Notes: a model not told the origin generated them from the sequence alone. A DNA stretch of 64,000 bases from Marinomonas spartinae (GCF_016461715.1 NZ_JAEMUI010000011.1:62001-126000), one strand, 5' to 3'; counted from the first letter of the stretch, positions 38,067-47,401 are shown. Program-made: numbers and translations.

Positions 38067-40304
38067 ATGAGTCGATTATTCTGTCTAAATCCTCTATCAC
38101 TTGCGGTTGCCATTGCATTAACGTCAAGTGTCGGACACGCTGAGGATCTCGGCACGCTCGTTGTAGAAGGCGATACACATCAAAGCTCCACGACCAATAA
38201 TTTTTCTTATGTCAGTAAAGTGGCACAGACGGCCACCAAGACAGATGAAAAGATCGTAAAAATCCCTCGTGCGGTTTCCGTTGTTACTCGGGAGCAAATG
38301 GATGATCGTGCGACCATCAGCGTATCGGATGCGCTGCAATACACTCCTAGTATTCAGACCAATTTCTACGGTGAAGATAATAAGCAGGATTGGTTCGTTA
38401 TTCGCGGCTTTAAACAAGCGAATAATGGCCTATACCAAGATGGAACTCGACTCTATTCCTTTGGTTTTTATAGCTGGCAAATCGATCCTTTCATGTTAGA
38501 ACGTATAGAGGTTTTACGAGGCCCAGCGTCTTCATTGGATGGTCAAACACCTCCCGGCGGCGTTATCAATCTGATTAGCAAACGCGCCCAATTGAACGAA
38601 GATTTTGGTTCAGTCTCCGCCAGTGTTGGGTCTTATGACCGCAAAGAAATCAACTTGGACGTCAATAAGGCCATCAACGATAAGCTAGCTTTTCGTATGG
38701 TGGCACTAAAGCGTAAGAATGATACGAAAGTAGATAAAGTCGATGCTGACCGTACCTTACTAGCCCCATCTTTAGCGTGGCAAATTAGCGATGCAACCAA
38801 ATTAACCGTATTAGCCAGCTACCAAAAAGACAATTCTAAACCTTACTTACAGTTCCTGCCTGAAGAAGGAACACTTACCAGCAACCCAAATGGTAAAATC
38901 GGCTACGATACCGCCTTAGGAAACCCTGACTGGGAAACCTTCCAACGCGAGCAAACCTCCGTGGGCTATGAATTAGAGCATGCCTTTAACGATAACGTTT
39001 CATTCAAGCAGTCTGCTCGTTTTAGCCATATGGATATCAACCTACGCCAAATGTACTTTGCGGCCTATTCTGCAGACGTGCCCCGCGTTGGTCCGTTACT
39101 GGATCCCACTGGTGCCAGAAGCGACATTGTTAGAGGAGTCTCTACGGCAGATGGCCATTCTAATGCTTTCAACATTGATAACCGCTTTATCTATAAGTTT
39201 AACACTGGCGGCGCAAAACATACGTTACTAACCGGTGTAGATTATCAAAGCCTTGATATTAACAATAAAGACTATGCCTCAGACCCTATCGCCGCAGATG
39301 GCAACAAGCCGATGGCCGTACCGGGTGTTGGTACCGTTGCGGGTAATCCTAATTTTAATATTTATCACCCAAGTTATAGCAATAACATTGTCTTATTAAA
39401 CTCAAGTACATTAGCCACTGTCACCGATGCTGATCTGCAAACTACCAAAACGAAAAATCGGCAGTTAGGTTTTTATATCCAAGACAAGGCAAACATCACG
39501 GATAAATTCACGGTGATCGCTGGCGTGCGCTTTGATGACACCAGTGACAAAACCCACAATACCACGACGGATGCTAAAACCGATGTTGATCACCATGAAT
39601 GGACCAGCAACCTAGGCGCTTCATACCAGCTAGCGGATGGTCTGGTTCCCTATGCCAACTTTGCCCAGTCTTTCAACCCAGTGGTGAAATTGGACGCGAA
39701 CGGCCACCCTGCTAAAGCAGAAAAAGCCAAAAACTACGAAGTCGGTGTGAAGTATCAACCCAAAAACTTTGATGGCTATTTTGGTGTGGCCGCCTACCAA
39801 CTGACCAAGGAAAACCTAACCAGAGGTTCCAGTAATACAGCCACCTTTAGACAGCTAGGGGAAGTCCGTAACCGTGGCATCGAGTTTGAAGCGGTTGCCA
39901 ACCTGACCCAAGCTATCACCTTGGTGGGTAATTTAAGTTACGTAGACTCGGAAGTCACAGAAGATTCTGACACTCAGTATATTGGCAAAACGCCCTCACA
40001 AATTGCTAATAAATTGGCCTCCTTTTGGGGTAACTACCGCTTTTTCGATGGCAAATTGGCGGGCTTAAAACTGGGAGCTGGGGTTCGTTATATCGGTGAT
40101 ACTTATGCCGATAATACGGAAACCAATAAAGTGCCGTCTTACACCTTATTCGATGCGATGGCCAGCTATCAGTGGAACAACTACAAGTTTCAAGTCATGG
40201 CAAAAAATATCTTCAATAAGGAATACGTTGCCACCTGTGACTCCAATATTTGTTACTACGGTGACAGCCGTAACGTCATTGCGAGTGTGACATATGACTG
40301 GTAA
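38067..40304 (+). CDS. TonB-dependent ferric siderophore receptor
   Basis: This 745-aa outer-membrane receptor has a signal peptide (cleavage near GHA-ED, ~27) and a TonB-box-like TLVVEG just after it. The plug domain (~55-170) contains IPRAVSVVTREQMDDR and RIEVLRGPASSLDGQTPPGG; the 22-strand barrel ends in VIASVTYDW, with W instead of the usual final F. It is of the FhuA/FpvA siderophore type (~700-800 aa). It should import the ferric form of the peptide made by the NRPSs, working with TonB and passing it to FhuD. Two Fur-like boxes precede it. Its last 11 bases overlap the start of the acetyltransferase gene. Confidence 0.92.
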   Translation: MSRLFCLNPLSLAVAIALTSSVGHAEDLGTLVVEGDTHQSSTTNNFSYVSKVAQTATKTDEKIVKIPRAVSVVTREQMDDRATISVSDALQYTPSIQTNFYGEDNKQDWFVIRGFKQANNGLYQDGTRLYSFGFYSWQIDPFMLERIEVLRGPASSLDGQTPPGGVINLISKRAQLNEDFGSVSASVGSYDRKEINLDVNKAINDKLAFRMVALKRKNDTKVDKVDADRTLLAPSLAWQISDATKLTVLASYQKDNSKPYLQFLPEEGTLTSNPNGKIGYDTALGNPDWETFQREQTSVGYELEHAFNDNVSFKQSARFSHMDINLRQMYFAAYSADVPRVGPLLDPTGARSDIVRGVSTADGHSNAFNIDNRFIYKFNTGGAKHTLLTGVDYQSLDINNKDYASDPIAADGNKPMAVPGVGTVAGNPNFNIYHPSYSNNIVLLNSSTLATVTDADLQTTKTKNRQLGFYIQDKANITDKFTVIAGVRFDDTSDKTHNTTTDAKTDVDHHEWTSNLGASYQLADGLVPYANFAQSFNPVVKLDANGHPAKAEKAKNYEVGVKYQPKNFDGYFGVAAYQLTKENLTRGSSNTATFRQLGEVRNRGIEFEAVANLTQAITLVGNLSYVDSEVTEDSDTQYIGKTPSQIANKLASFWGNYRFFDGKLAGLKLGAGVRYIGDTYADNTETNKVPSYTLFDAMASYQWNNYKFQVMAKNIFNKEYVATCDSNICYYGDSRNVIASVTYDW

Positions 40305-41292
40305 TCAGAACGTTCATCACACACTGCCCGTTGGGAAGTGTGTTTCTTTTGAAGCTGGCCACTACCACGTGACACTGCCATCGGGCGGTGTCAGTGTTCA
40401 CGAGGAACTGCATGGCCAAGGTGTCTTAGTGCATTGTGAACTGCCTGAAAGTGAGCTGCTTAACGCATTTACCTTACTGTTTGAGCAGGTTCCACAGCTG
40501 CGTTGTATTGATTTAAGCAGCATTGATTTAAGCGACGTTGATTTACGCAACCTGTCATCTGATCACTTGGCTCATATACTTTACCGCAACGAATCAGGAC
40601 AAAATATTCTATGGAGAGAAGCCATCATGCAGCGCCCGCACCGCTGGCTGCTTCAAGATCGCCCCTTGTTTCCCCATAAACCTGTTCTCACTAAAGCGGG
40701 TTATCATCCTATGAGACCAGCCCCTCAACAGGGTGAACTTTATCGTCGCTATCTGCCTGAACTGCAACAACATATCAGCCTATTGGGGCTCAATCTAGAC
40801 GAACATTTAGCACTCTTTAATAAGTGGCAAAACAATGATCGCGTGGCCGCTTTTTGGGATCAAAAAGGCAGTCTAAGTGAACATCGAGCCTACTTAGCAG
40901 AGCAAATCGCGAACCATAAAAATCAGCTGCTAATTGCCTGTCTGGACGATGAACCCTTTGCCTACATTGAAGCCTATTGGACCAAAGAAGATCGCATCGC
41001 ACCTTACTATGCTGCCGGCGATTATGACCGGGGCATACATATGTTGGTGGGAGAAGAGCACCACCGAGGCGCCCATAAGGTCGCGGCGTGGCTGCCATCG
41101 GTTTGCCATTACCTATATTTGGTGGACCCCAGAACCGACAAGATTGTCAGCGAGCCTAGAGCAGACAATCAGAAGATGATCCGTTATTTGCAAGCGTATG
41201 GTTTTGCCAAACTCAAAGAGTTCGACTTTCCACATAAACGCTCTGCTTTAATGTGCCAATTAAGGGAAAACTTCTTTGTTGACTGTTTTTAG
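40294..41292 (+). CDS. IucB-like N-hydroxy amino acid O/N-acetyltransferase
   Basis: This 332-aa protein belongs to the IucB/RhbD siderophore acetyltransferase family: a poorly conserved N-terminal half and a C-terminal GNAT domain (~165-325) with FAYIEAYWTKEDRIAPYY, DRGIHMLVGEE and the closing RYLQAYGFAKLKEFDFPHKRSALM. It would transfer acetyl from acetyl-CoA to N5-hydroxyornithine, giving the AcOHOrn unit. The start overlaps the receptor stop by 11 nt, so receptor and enzyme are translationally linked, an unusual pairing. The N-monooxygenase gene follows 61 nt later. A formyltransferase, which would give the pyoverdine-type unit, is not present. Confidence 0.85.
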   Translation: MTGNQNVHHTLPVGKCVSFEAGHYHVTLPSGGVSVHEELHGQGVLVHCELPESELLNAFTLLFEQVPQLRCIDLSSIDLSDVDLRNLSSDHLAHILYRNESGQNILWREAIMQRPHRWLLQDRPLFPHKPVLTKAGYHPMRPAPQQGELYRRYLPELQQHISLLGLNLDEHLALFNKWQNNDRVAAFWDQKGSLSEHRAYLAEQIANHKNQLLIACLDDEPFAYIEAYWTKEDRIAPYYAAGDYDRGIHMLVGEEHHRGAHKVAAWLPSVCHYLYLVDPRTDKIVSEPRADNQKMIRYLQAYGFAKLKEFDFPHKRSALMCQLRENFFVDCF

Positions 41293-41353
41293 TTAAGCGC
41301 CAAAACAGTGTCTAACCACAAAGCCAATATTCAATACGAACAACGAGGTGACT

Positions 41354-42649
41354 ATGACAAACAAAATAAGGGAATATGATGTGCTTGGCATCGGTCTAGG
41401 ACCGGCTAATCTGTCCATCGCCATCGCTTTAGAAGAACAAGCGCAAGACAATCAACTCTCATACTGTTTTTTAGAACAAAAATCGCAGTTTGAGTGGCAC
41501 GGAGGCATGCTGCTTGATGGCACTCGCATGCAGATCTCTTGTTTAAAAGATCTGGTGACATTACGCAATCCCATGAGTCCTTATACCTTTGTGAATTATC
41601 TCCATACCCATAATCGACTTAATTCCTTTATTAATCTCGGTAGCCAACATCCATCACGTATCGAGTTCAACGATTATTTGGCTTGGGTCGCTAAACAATT
41701 TGATTCGCTCGTGCATTATGGTCAACGCGTCATCGATATTCAGCCAATAGAAGAGGAAGGGGAAATCACCAAAGTCAAAGTGATTGCTACCAATATCCAT
41801 GGTGAGAAAACCGTTCGCATTGCCAGAAATCTGATTTTGGGAATGGGAGGCATGCCCAAACTACCGGAGCAGTTCCAAGGGCTCGAACACGCCAACGTAC
41901 TGCACTCCTCCCGCTATAAAACCTGGAGTGAATCCACCAAAGATCTTCCAGAACACCCTAAAATCGCCGTAGTGGGAGCAGGTCAAAGTGCCGCAGAAAT
42001 TTTTGTGGATTTGTGCAACCGCTATGAAGACGGGGAAGTGCATATGATCAATCGCCGTTTTGCGCTTCATCCTGCCGATGACAGTCCTTTTGTGAATGAA
42101 ATATTTGATCCAGAGTTTACCGATCACATCTACTCCCGCGAGGAAGCAGAACGCAAAGACATCCTCAATCACTTTAGCGCAACCAATTACTCTGTCGTGG
42201 ACATGGAAGAACTTCATGCCATATATGAAAGACTCTATTTGCAAAAAGTGACGGGGAAAGGGCAGCACAAATACCTGCGCTGTCATGACATCCAAGAAAC
42301 GGGCGAAAAAGAACAGAAAATTGCCTTACGCCTTAACGATAGAGTAAACCACCAGCAAAACTGGCAAGCTTATGATGCGGTTATTTTGGCAACGGGCTAC
42401 CGCTATGACGAATTTCACCAGATGCTCAATCATATGCAACCTTTGATGACAAGCTCCCCAGTAGAGCGCAGTTATCGCTTGCCGATGAAAGACCAGTGCT
42501 CTGTTAATGTGTTTCTACAAGGTTGCTGTGAATCGTCCCATGGTTTAAGTGATACCCTGTTATCGGTACTAGCGGTTCGCTCTAAAGAAATTGTGGATGC
42601 ACTGCTTAAGCAGAAGTCTTCTCTTCATGACGAGAAAATGAGCGCCTAA
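41354..42649 (+). CDS. L-ornithine N5-monooxygenase-like enzyme
   Basis: This 431-aa FAD- and NADPH-dependent hydroxylase has the FAD motif GIGLGPANLS (~11-20), FEWHGGMLLDG, MQISCLKDLVTLRNPMSPY with YTFVNYLHTHNRL, typical of PvdA/SidA-type ornithine enzymes rather than IucD, the NADPH motif VVGAGQSAAE (~207-216), and ATGYRYDEF near the C-terminus. It would make N5-hydroxyornithine, the first step of hydroxamate synthesis. The ATG at 41354 has GAGG 5 nt upstream, better than GTG at 41348. It ends the siderophore gene run; a hairpin follows. Ornithine rather than lysine is inferred from sequence style and the NRPS codes. Confidence 0.88.
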   Translation: MTNKIREYDVLGIGLGPANLSIAIALEEQAQDNQLSYCFLEQKSQFEWHGGMLLDGTRMQISCLKDLVTLRNPMSPYTFVNYLHTHNRLNSFINLGSQHPSRIEFNDYLAWVAKQFDSLVHYGQRVIDIQPIEEEGEITKVKVIATNIHGEKTVRIARNLILGMGGMPKLPEQFQGLEHANVLHSSRYKTWSESTKDLPEHPKIAVVGAGQSAAEIFVDLCNRYEDGEVHMINRRFALHPADDSPFVNEIFDPEFTDHIYSREEAERKDILNHFSATNYSVVDMEELHAIYERLYLQKVTGKGQHKYLRCHDIQETGEKEQKIALRLNDRVNHQQNWQAYDAVILATGYRYDEFHQMLNHMQPLMTSSPVERSYRLPMKDQCSVNVFLQGCCESSHGLSDTLLSVLAVRSKEIVDALLKQKSSLHDEKMSA

Positions 42650-42669
42650 TAACCTTTTGTTAGCAACAA

Positions 42670-42705
42670 AACATCGCCCCGATAAAGGAGTATCAGGGCG
42701 ATGTT
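42670..42705. terminator. Bidirectional terminator between monooxygenase and nitroreductase
   Basis: AACATCGCCC (42670-42679) pairs with GGGCGATGTT (42696-42705), with an inner GATA/TATC stem after one mismatch and a 6-nt loop. It lies between converging genes. Confidence 0.7.
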
Positions 42706-42709
42706 CCAC

Positions 42710-43285
42710 TTATTGCCATGGTTGCAAGCCGCTTTCCTGATCCCATTCAAAGGTGTAATCGGCAAAGGACTTCCGCTTAGCAAGAGACGTCCGTTTAGGG
42801 GTTCCTAATGACATCACTCCCAGAATATGGTCTTCATTGCCCATTTTTAGCATGACCCTTAGAGCCTCTGTTGTTTCTTGGCTATGCCAGATGCCACCAA
42901 ATCCCATGGCATGCGCTGCTAGCAATATATGCTCACATGCCGCCCCACCCGCCAACTGTTGATCTAATACAGAGACTTTGTGTTCCATGTTGAGCACACT
43001 GTAGACGCAAATCATCATAGGAGTGTTAATAATCTCTTGAATAAATCGATTGAAGTACACTTCATCCTCGACTTGTCCATCGTACATAGCGCGTAGGACA
43101 CCTTCTAGATCCTTCATCCCCTGCCCTTGAATCACCACAAAGCGCCAAGGTTTAATATTACCGTGGTCAGGTACGGTCATCGCAGCTTGTAAAATTTGCT
43201 CTACTTCTGCTCTATTAGGGGCAGGCTGAATAAGGCTGCCCCGTGGATAAGAACGACGCGTCATCAGCGCTTGAATGGCATCCAT
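42710..43285 (-). CDS. Nitroreductase-family protein (YdjA-like)
   Basis: This 191-aa FMN-dependent nitroreductase-like oxidoreductase is of the short YdjA type, with MDAIQALMTRRSYPRG at the start, DHGNIKPWRFVVIQG (FMN-binding, ~45-59) and GFGGIWHSQE. The physiological substrate of the family is mostly unknown. The ATG at 43285 has AAGGA upstream; the frame extends to 43315. A Fur-like box lies about 45 bp upstream, so it is probably made under iron starvation. A role in ferric-siderophore reduction is possible but speculative. It converges with the siderophore genes. Confidence 0.83.
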   Translation of the reverse strand: MDAIQALMTRRSYPRGSLIQPAPNRAEVEQILQAAMTVPDHGNIKPWRFVVIQGQGMKDLEGVLRAMYDGQVEDEVYFNRFIQEIINTPMMICVYSVLNMEHKVSVLDQQLAGGAACEHILLAAHAMGFGGIWHSQETTEALRVMLKMGNEDHILGVMSLGTPKRTSLAKRKSFADYTFEWDQESGLQPWQ

Positions 43286-43326
43286 CTCACTTTCCTTAGG
43301 TAAATTTACATGCATAGTCTATGCAA

Positions 43327-43345
43327 AATAATGATAATACGTCTC
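43327..43345. promoter_or_regulatory. Fur-like box between nitroreductase and PhoD-like genes
   Basis: AATAATGATAATACGTCTC matches the 19-bp Fur consensus at 14 of 19 positions, with 11 of the first 12 correct. It is 42 bp upstream of the nitroreductase start and 110 bp upstream of the PhoD-like start, so it may serve either or both. Confidence 0.65.
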
Positions 43346-43454
43346 ATCCTCATTTTTATCAAACACTGACAGAAATACCTTTATATTTATAAAAACATCG
43401 TTTAGATGATTGCTATAGTGTTGGAGTATAAGAAGCGATGGAAGAAAGCATATT

Positions 43455-45389
43455 ATGCAGACATTACCTTTGGTGTTGGCCGGCCCCATTTTACGCAAGA
43501 CAAATCCACACGAAGTGACACTATGGTTAGCAACAAGTCGGCCCGTTGACGTTACGCTTTCGCTTCATTGCGATGTACTAGACGCCTCGCCTGTGCTCAC
43601 CGTAAATCATCGTCAAATCAAATCAGGCGATAAACTCTACTTTCAGCTGATTCATGCCGTTCCTGAGTCAGCCTTACCAATCGCAGAATGGATTGGTTAT
43701 GACATCGTGTTGATAGACGCCGTTTCAAAGCAAGAGCATCCTATCCAATCTTGGGCTACGGATCTCTGCTACCCGGGATACACGACACCAGGATTCATTA
43801 TCCAGAAACACATCAAGCAATTACTGCACGGCTCTTGTCGTAAGCCCCATTATTGTCGCCAAGACGAGTCACCTGAAGAAAGTAATACCGATGGACTCGT
43901 TCTGGTAGACAGTCTATTAGAGAGAACGCCCGTAAAAGAATGGCCCGCCGTGTTATTATTAACAGGGGATCAAATCTACGCTGACGATGTGGCAGGTCCC
44001 ATGCTAAATGCCATTCATCAAGTGATTCAACAATTAGGGTTGGCCGACGAAGACATAGACGACACGGTATTAGAAAAGCATCAGAGCTTACATAGTTCAG
44101 CGCCCCATTACTATGAGCGAGATCGCATCCTACCTCAAAGGGAAGAAACCAAGGAGCTACATAAACAGTTCTTTGGCGGTGTCAAAAAACCTATTTTTAC
44201 CAGTAGCACGGCGCAAAACCACCTCATTACACTCAGTGAGGTACTGGCAATGTATCTACTTGTCTGGTCGCCTGCTTGTTGGGCTAATATCGACTTAACC
44301 TGCCCAAATGTCATCCAAGATAACGCAAAGCGTATGCGTTATGAGAAGGAAAAACAGGCCATTGAGGCATTTAAACAACCGCTCAAACACGTCCGAAGAG
44401 CTTTAGCCCATTTACCTACCGCCATGATTTTTGATGATCATGATGTGACTGATGATTGGAATATGACCGCCGCATGGGAACATAGCGCTTATGGTCACCC
44501 TTTATCAAAGCGCATTATCGGTAATGCACTCACGGCCTATTTATTATGCCAAGGATGGGGGAACGCACCAGAACAGTTCGATGATGCAATGCTCTCGCAG
44601 CTTGATCAGACCCTACAATCCATCGGTAGCCAACAGCACGATGCCTTGATTGACCAGCTATTAACATTTGAGCAATGGCATTACGAATGGCCGACTTATC
44701 CCCCATTAATCGTGTTAGACACTCGCACCCACCGCTGGCGCTCTGAGCGTCATCCGCAGCGCCCGTCAGGGCTCATGGATTGGCAAACCCTAACCGATTT
44801 ACAACAAACGTTGATTGATCATAAAGCCGTCATTATGGTGTCACCTGCCCCTATTTTTGGAGTCAAGTTAATTGAAACAGTACAAAGAATCTTTACTTTT
44901 TTAGGTAAGCCTTTGATAGTGGACGCCGAGAACTGGATGGCACATTCTGGCTCGGCTCACACCTTAATGAACCTATTTCGACATCCAAAAACACCGCATC
45001 ATTTTGTGATTCTATCGGGGGATGTCCATTACTCTTTTGTCTATGACATCGAAGTGAAAGGCCTTCAAAGCAGTCCTCATATTTGGCAAATCACCAGTAG
45101 CGGACTACGTAATGAATTTCCAAAACGCTTATTAGATTGGTTTGATCGACTCAATCGATGGCTCTACGCCCCTTGGTCACCTCTTAATATATTTACCAAA
45201 CGTCGAGGCATGTGGATATCGCCACGCAAACCGGATAACGCCTCTCGTGGAGAACGACTACTCAATCATGCAGGAATTGGTTTAGTCACCCTAGATGAGG
45301 AAGGCAAGCCAATACAAATCCAGCAATTAACAGGCAAAAACAAAGCCATTGCATTTAAGCAAGACCCTCATGATCGACGGTATGAATAA
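43455..45389 (+). CDS. PhoD-like metallophosphatase
   Basis: This 644-aa protein has the calcineurin-like/PhoD metal-binding blocks: LLTGDQIYADD (~173-183), MIFDDHDVTDDWNM (~325-338) and VILSGDVHYSF (~517-527). No signal peptide is apparent, unlike secreted PhoD alkaline phosphatases, which suggests a cytoplasmic enzyme. The substrate is unknown; phosphodiester or phosphomonoester hydrolysis is expected. GGAAG lies upstream of the ATG. It stands alone, divergent from the nitroreductase, with which it shares a Fur-like box. It is followed by 228 bp without a gene. Confidence 0.82.
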   Translation: MQTLPLVLAGPILRKTNPHEVTLWLATSRPVDVTLSLHCDVLDASPVLTVNHRQIKSGDKLYFQLIHAVPESALPIAEWIGYDIVLIDAVSKQEHPIQSWATDLCYPGYTTPGFIIQKHIKQLLHGSCRKPHYCRQDESPEESNTDGLVLVDSLLERTPVKEWPAVLLLTGDQIYADDVAGPMLNAIHQVIQQLGLADEDIDDTVLEKHQSLHSSAPHYYERDRILPQREETKELHKQFFGGVKKPIFTSSTAQNHLITLSEVLAMYLLVWSPACWANIDLTCPNVIQDNAKRMRYEKEKQAIEAFKQPLKHVRRALAHLPTAMIFDDHDVTDDWNMTAAWEHSAYGHPLSKRIIGNALTAYLLCQGWGNAPEQFDDAMLSQLDQTLQSIGSQQHDALIDQLLTFEQWHYEWPTYPPLIVLDTRTHRWRSERHPQRPSGLMDWQTLTDLQQTLIDHKAVIMVSPAPIFGVKLIETVQRIFTFLGKPLIVDAENWMAHSGSAHTLMNLFRHPKTPHHFVILSGDVHYSFVYDIEVKGLQSSPHIWQITSSGLRNEFPKRLLDWFDRLNRWLYAPWSPLNIFTKRRGMWISPRKPDNASRGERLLNHAGIGLVTLDEEGKPIQIQQLTGKNKAIAFKQDPHDRRYE

Positions 45390-45617
45390 ATCCCGAATAA
45401 TTCTATCCACTTGTCCGCCCTTTCCTTTTCTAAACCCAGATGACAATAATGCTGGGGCCTATCTAACATAGAGACATGACAGAAATAAGGTTGTTGCATA
45501 CATTCCAAGTTGAAAAAACATAGCAAAAAAAGTGTAAAACTTTACCAATATCGGATAATGAAAAAAGTTTGTTAGTAGTACTGTTTAGTGACATAACTAA
45601 AACTAAGGAACGTACTA

Positions 45618-46535
45618 ATGACACACACAAAACGTTTTATGATTGCAGCAAGCAGTGTTTTGATTGCCTCTTTTGCAGCCCAAAGCCAAGCAACTGAGTT
45701 TGGGTCACCCACCACTGCGGCTGGTGTTTTCGATTTTGGGACGGGCTTTATGCCACCCGTTACGCCAATCGGAAGTTTCTCCTTACGTATTGCACCTTAC
45801 TCAGCCGATTCAACACGAAACAACAGTGGCAAAAGCACCCTACCAAAGTTTTCATTGGATGTTCTGAGTATCTCATTAGCCTACATTAAACGTACTAACT
45901 ACAAAATTTTAGGTGGGGACTTCGGCTATAGCGCCGTTATTCCCTATCTGGATATGAACCTTGACCTAACGACCCCTCCTGGCGGTAAAGTACATGGCTC
46001 ACAACAAACACTAGGAGACTTGCAAGTCGCACCTATTATCATTCAGTGGGACATTGCCCCTAACTTTGGAGTGAATGCACAACTGCAAATACAGGCACCT
46101 ACAGGCCATTTTGATAAAAATGCGGCCATTAATGCCGGTATGAACCATTGGACATACTCCCCAGCCTTGGGCGTCACTTACATCACCAGCAATAAAATCG
46201 AACTCTCATCTAGCTTCCAATTAGATTTCAATACTAAAAACAAAGACACAGACTACACCAGTGGTATTGAATATCGTCATGAATTTGGCATTGGGAAAAT
46301 CATGGATGCTTGGACCGTTGGTTTAGGTGGTTACTACTACAAACAGCTAACCGATGATAAAGGACCCAATGTGCCGGCAGATGGTAACCGAGCACAAACT
46401 ATTGCAGTGGGCCCGGCTATTGCTTACTTCAAACCAGGACTGCCTGCCCTTTGGTTCCATGTCTATAAAGAGTATCACTCAAGAAACCGTACACAAGGCA
46501 CCTCTATCGCATTACGCATTGCACAGAGTTTCTAA
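45618..46535 (+). CDS. Outer-membrane beta-barrel protein, MetA-pathway/SphA-like
   Basis: This 305-aa exported protein has a signal peptide (cleavage near SQA-TE, ~26) and alternating beta-strand sequence rich in aromatic residues, ending in a terminal phenylalanine (LRIAQSF), as in outer-membrane barrels. It matches the style of the phenol-degradation MetA-pathway family (SphA-type): GVFDFGTGFMPPVTPIGSF near the start, LGDLQVAPIIIQWDIAP and IQAPTGHFDKNAAINAG in the middle. These are channels or binding proteins for organic substrates. No catabolic genes are adjacent, so the ligand is unknown. AAGGA precedes the ATG. Confidence 0.7.
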   Translation: MTHTKRFMIAASSVLIASFAAQSQATEFGSPTTAAGVFDFGTGFMPPVTPIGSFSLRIAPYSADSTRNNSGKSTLPKFSLDVLSISLAYIKRTNYKILGGDFGYSAVIPYLDMNLDLTTPPGGKVHGSQQTLGDLQVAPIIIQWDIAPNFGVNAQLQIQAPTGHFDKNAAINAGMNHWTYSPALGVTYITSNKIELSSSFQLDFNTKNKDTDYTSGIEYRHEFGIGKIMDAWTVGLGGYYYKQLTDDKGPNVPADGNRAQTIAVGPAIAYFKPGLPALWFHVYKEYHSRNRTQGTSIALRIAQSF

Positions 46536-46603
46536 GGGAGCGCTAGAAAACGCCCTAGAAAGTAAGCAACCTGACAAGGAAGTCATTCGTCATTGATGAC
46601 GAT

Positions 46604-47149
46604 TTACAGATCAAATTTATCAACAAGCTGATCAATCATAGAGGCGCTGATGTTATCGGCGTCAATGTGTTCGTCACTCTTATCCCATAAGTGCATTGCC
46701 TGCATAAAGTTAATAACAATGGCACTAAAAAAACCATTAATGGGCGAATAATTAGAACGCTTTAAGGTCGCAATCAATTGCCCATGCTGATACACCTGAA
46801 TAATATGCGAGACCAATGGTCGACTGAGTGCCTCACCACCGTATTTATAGCGACGGGTGTAATCAATCGTGATAACTAATGCCGCACTGTGTTTATCAGG
46901 TTTCACTGCATACACATCATGTTCTACTAAGCTCTTTTGAATTGAGTAGGCAAAATCTTTACTTAAAGTCTCTTCTGATGAAAAGGCTTTATTGTTTGGC
47001 TTACCCCAATCCCCTTCTTTTAAATTAACATGAAGACTTTTTACATAAAAAGACGTAACACGTTTGCTATCGGTCGGAGACGTAAACCAACTGGCACAAC
47101 CTGACAAAAACAGAACACCCAAAATCACTATCAAATGCTTCGAACGCAC
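46604..47149 (-). CDS. Putative lipoprotein of unknown function
   Basis: This 181-aa protein has a lipoprotein signal with lipobox LSGC (cysteine 18), so it is probably anchored in the outer or inner membrane. The mature part is mixed charged and beta-like (SAALVITIDYTRRYKYGGEA), with no motif I recognise. It faces the outer-membrane barrel gene tail-to-tail and lies 252 bp from the divergently transcribed M42-like peptidase gene. The reading frame, lipobox and codon use support a real gene; no function is proposed. Confidence 0.65.
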   Translation of the reverse strand: MRSKHLIVILGVLFLSGCASWFTSPTDSKRVTSFYVKSLHVNLKEGDWGKPNNKAFSSEETLSKDFAYSIQKSLVEHDVYAVKPDKHSAALVITIDYTRRYKYGGEALSRPLVSHIIQVYQHGQLIATLKRSNYSPINGFFSAIVINFMQAMHLWDKSDEHIDADNISASMIDQLVDKFDL

Positions 47150-47401
47150 GATTATTATCCTTATCTAAGGAGCCAAACGAAAAATACATTAAGAAAGATG
47201 ATGTCTACACGCATTCCTTAATTGCAGACAGTATGCAAAAACATTGTACGAAATTTTCCTAGTTACATTCTAACAGCGTTTTTCTATTTTATCATGGCTA
47301 CTTTTACATCGATAAAAACCTAAAAAAAGGCTATTTTCTGCTATAAAATCCACGAAAAAGCCCTATGATAATATTTCCCCCTACCCACTAGAGATGGCCT
47401 G

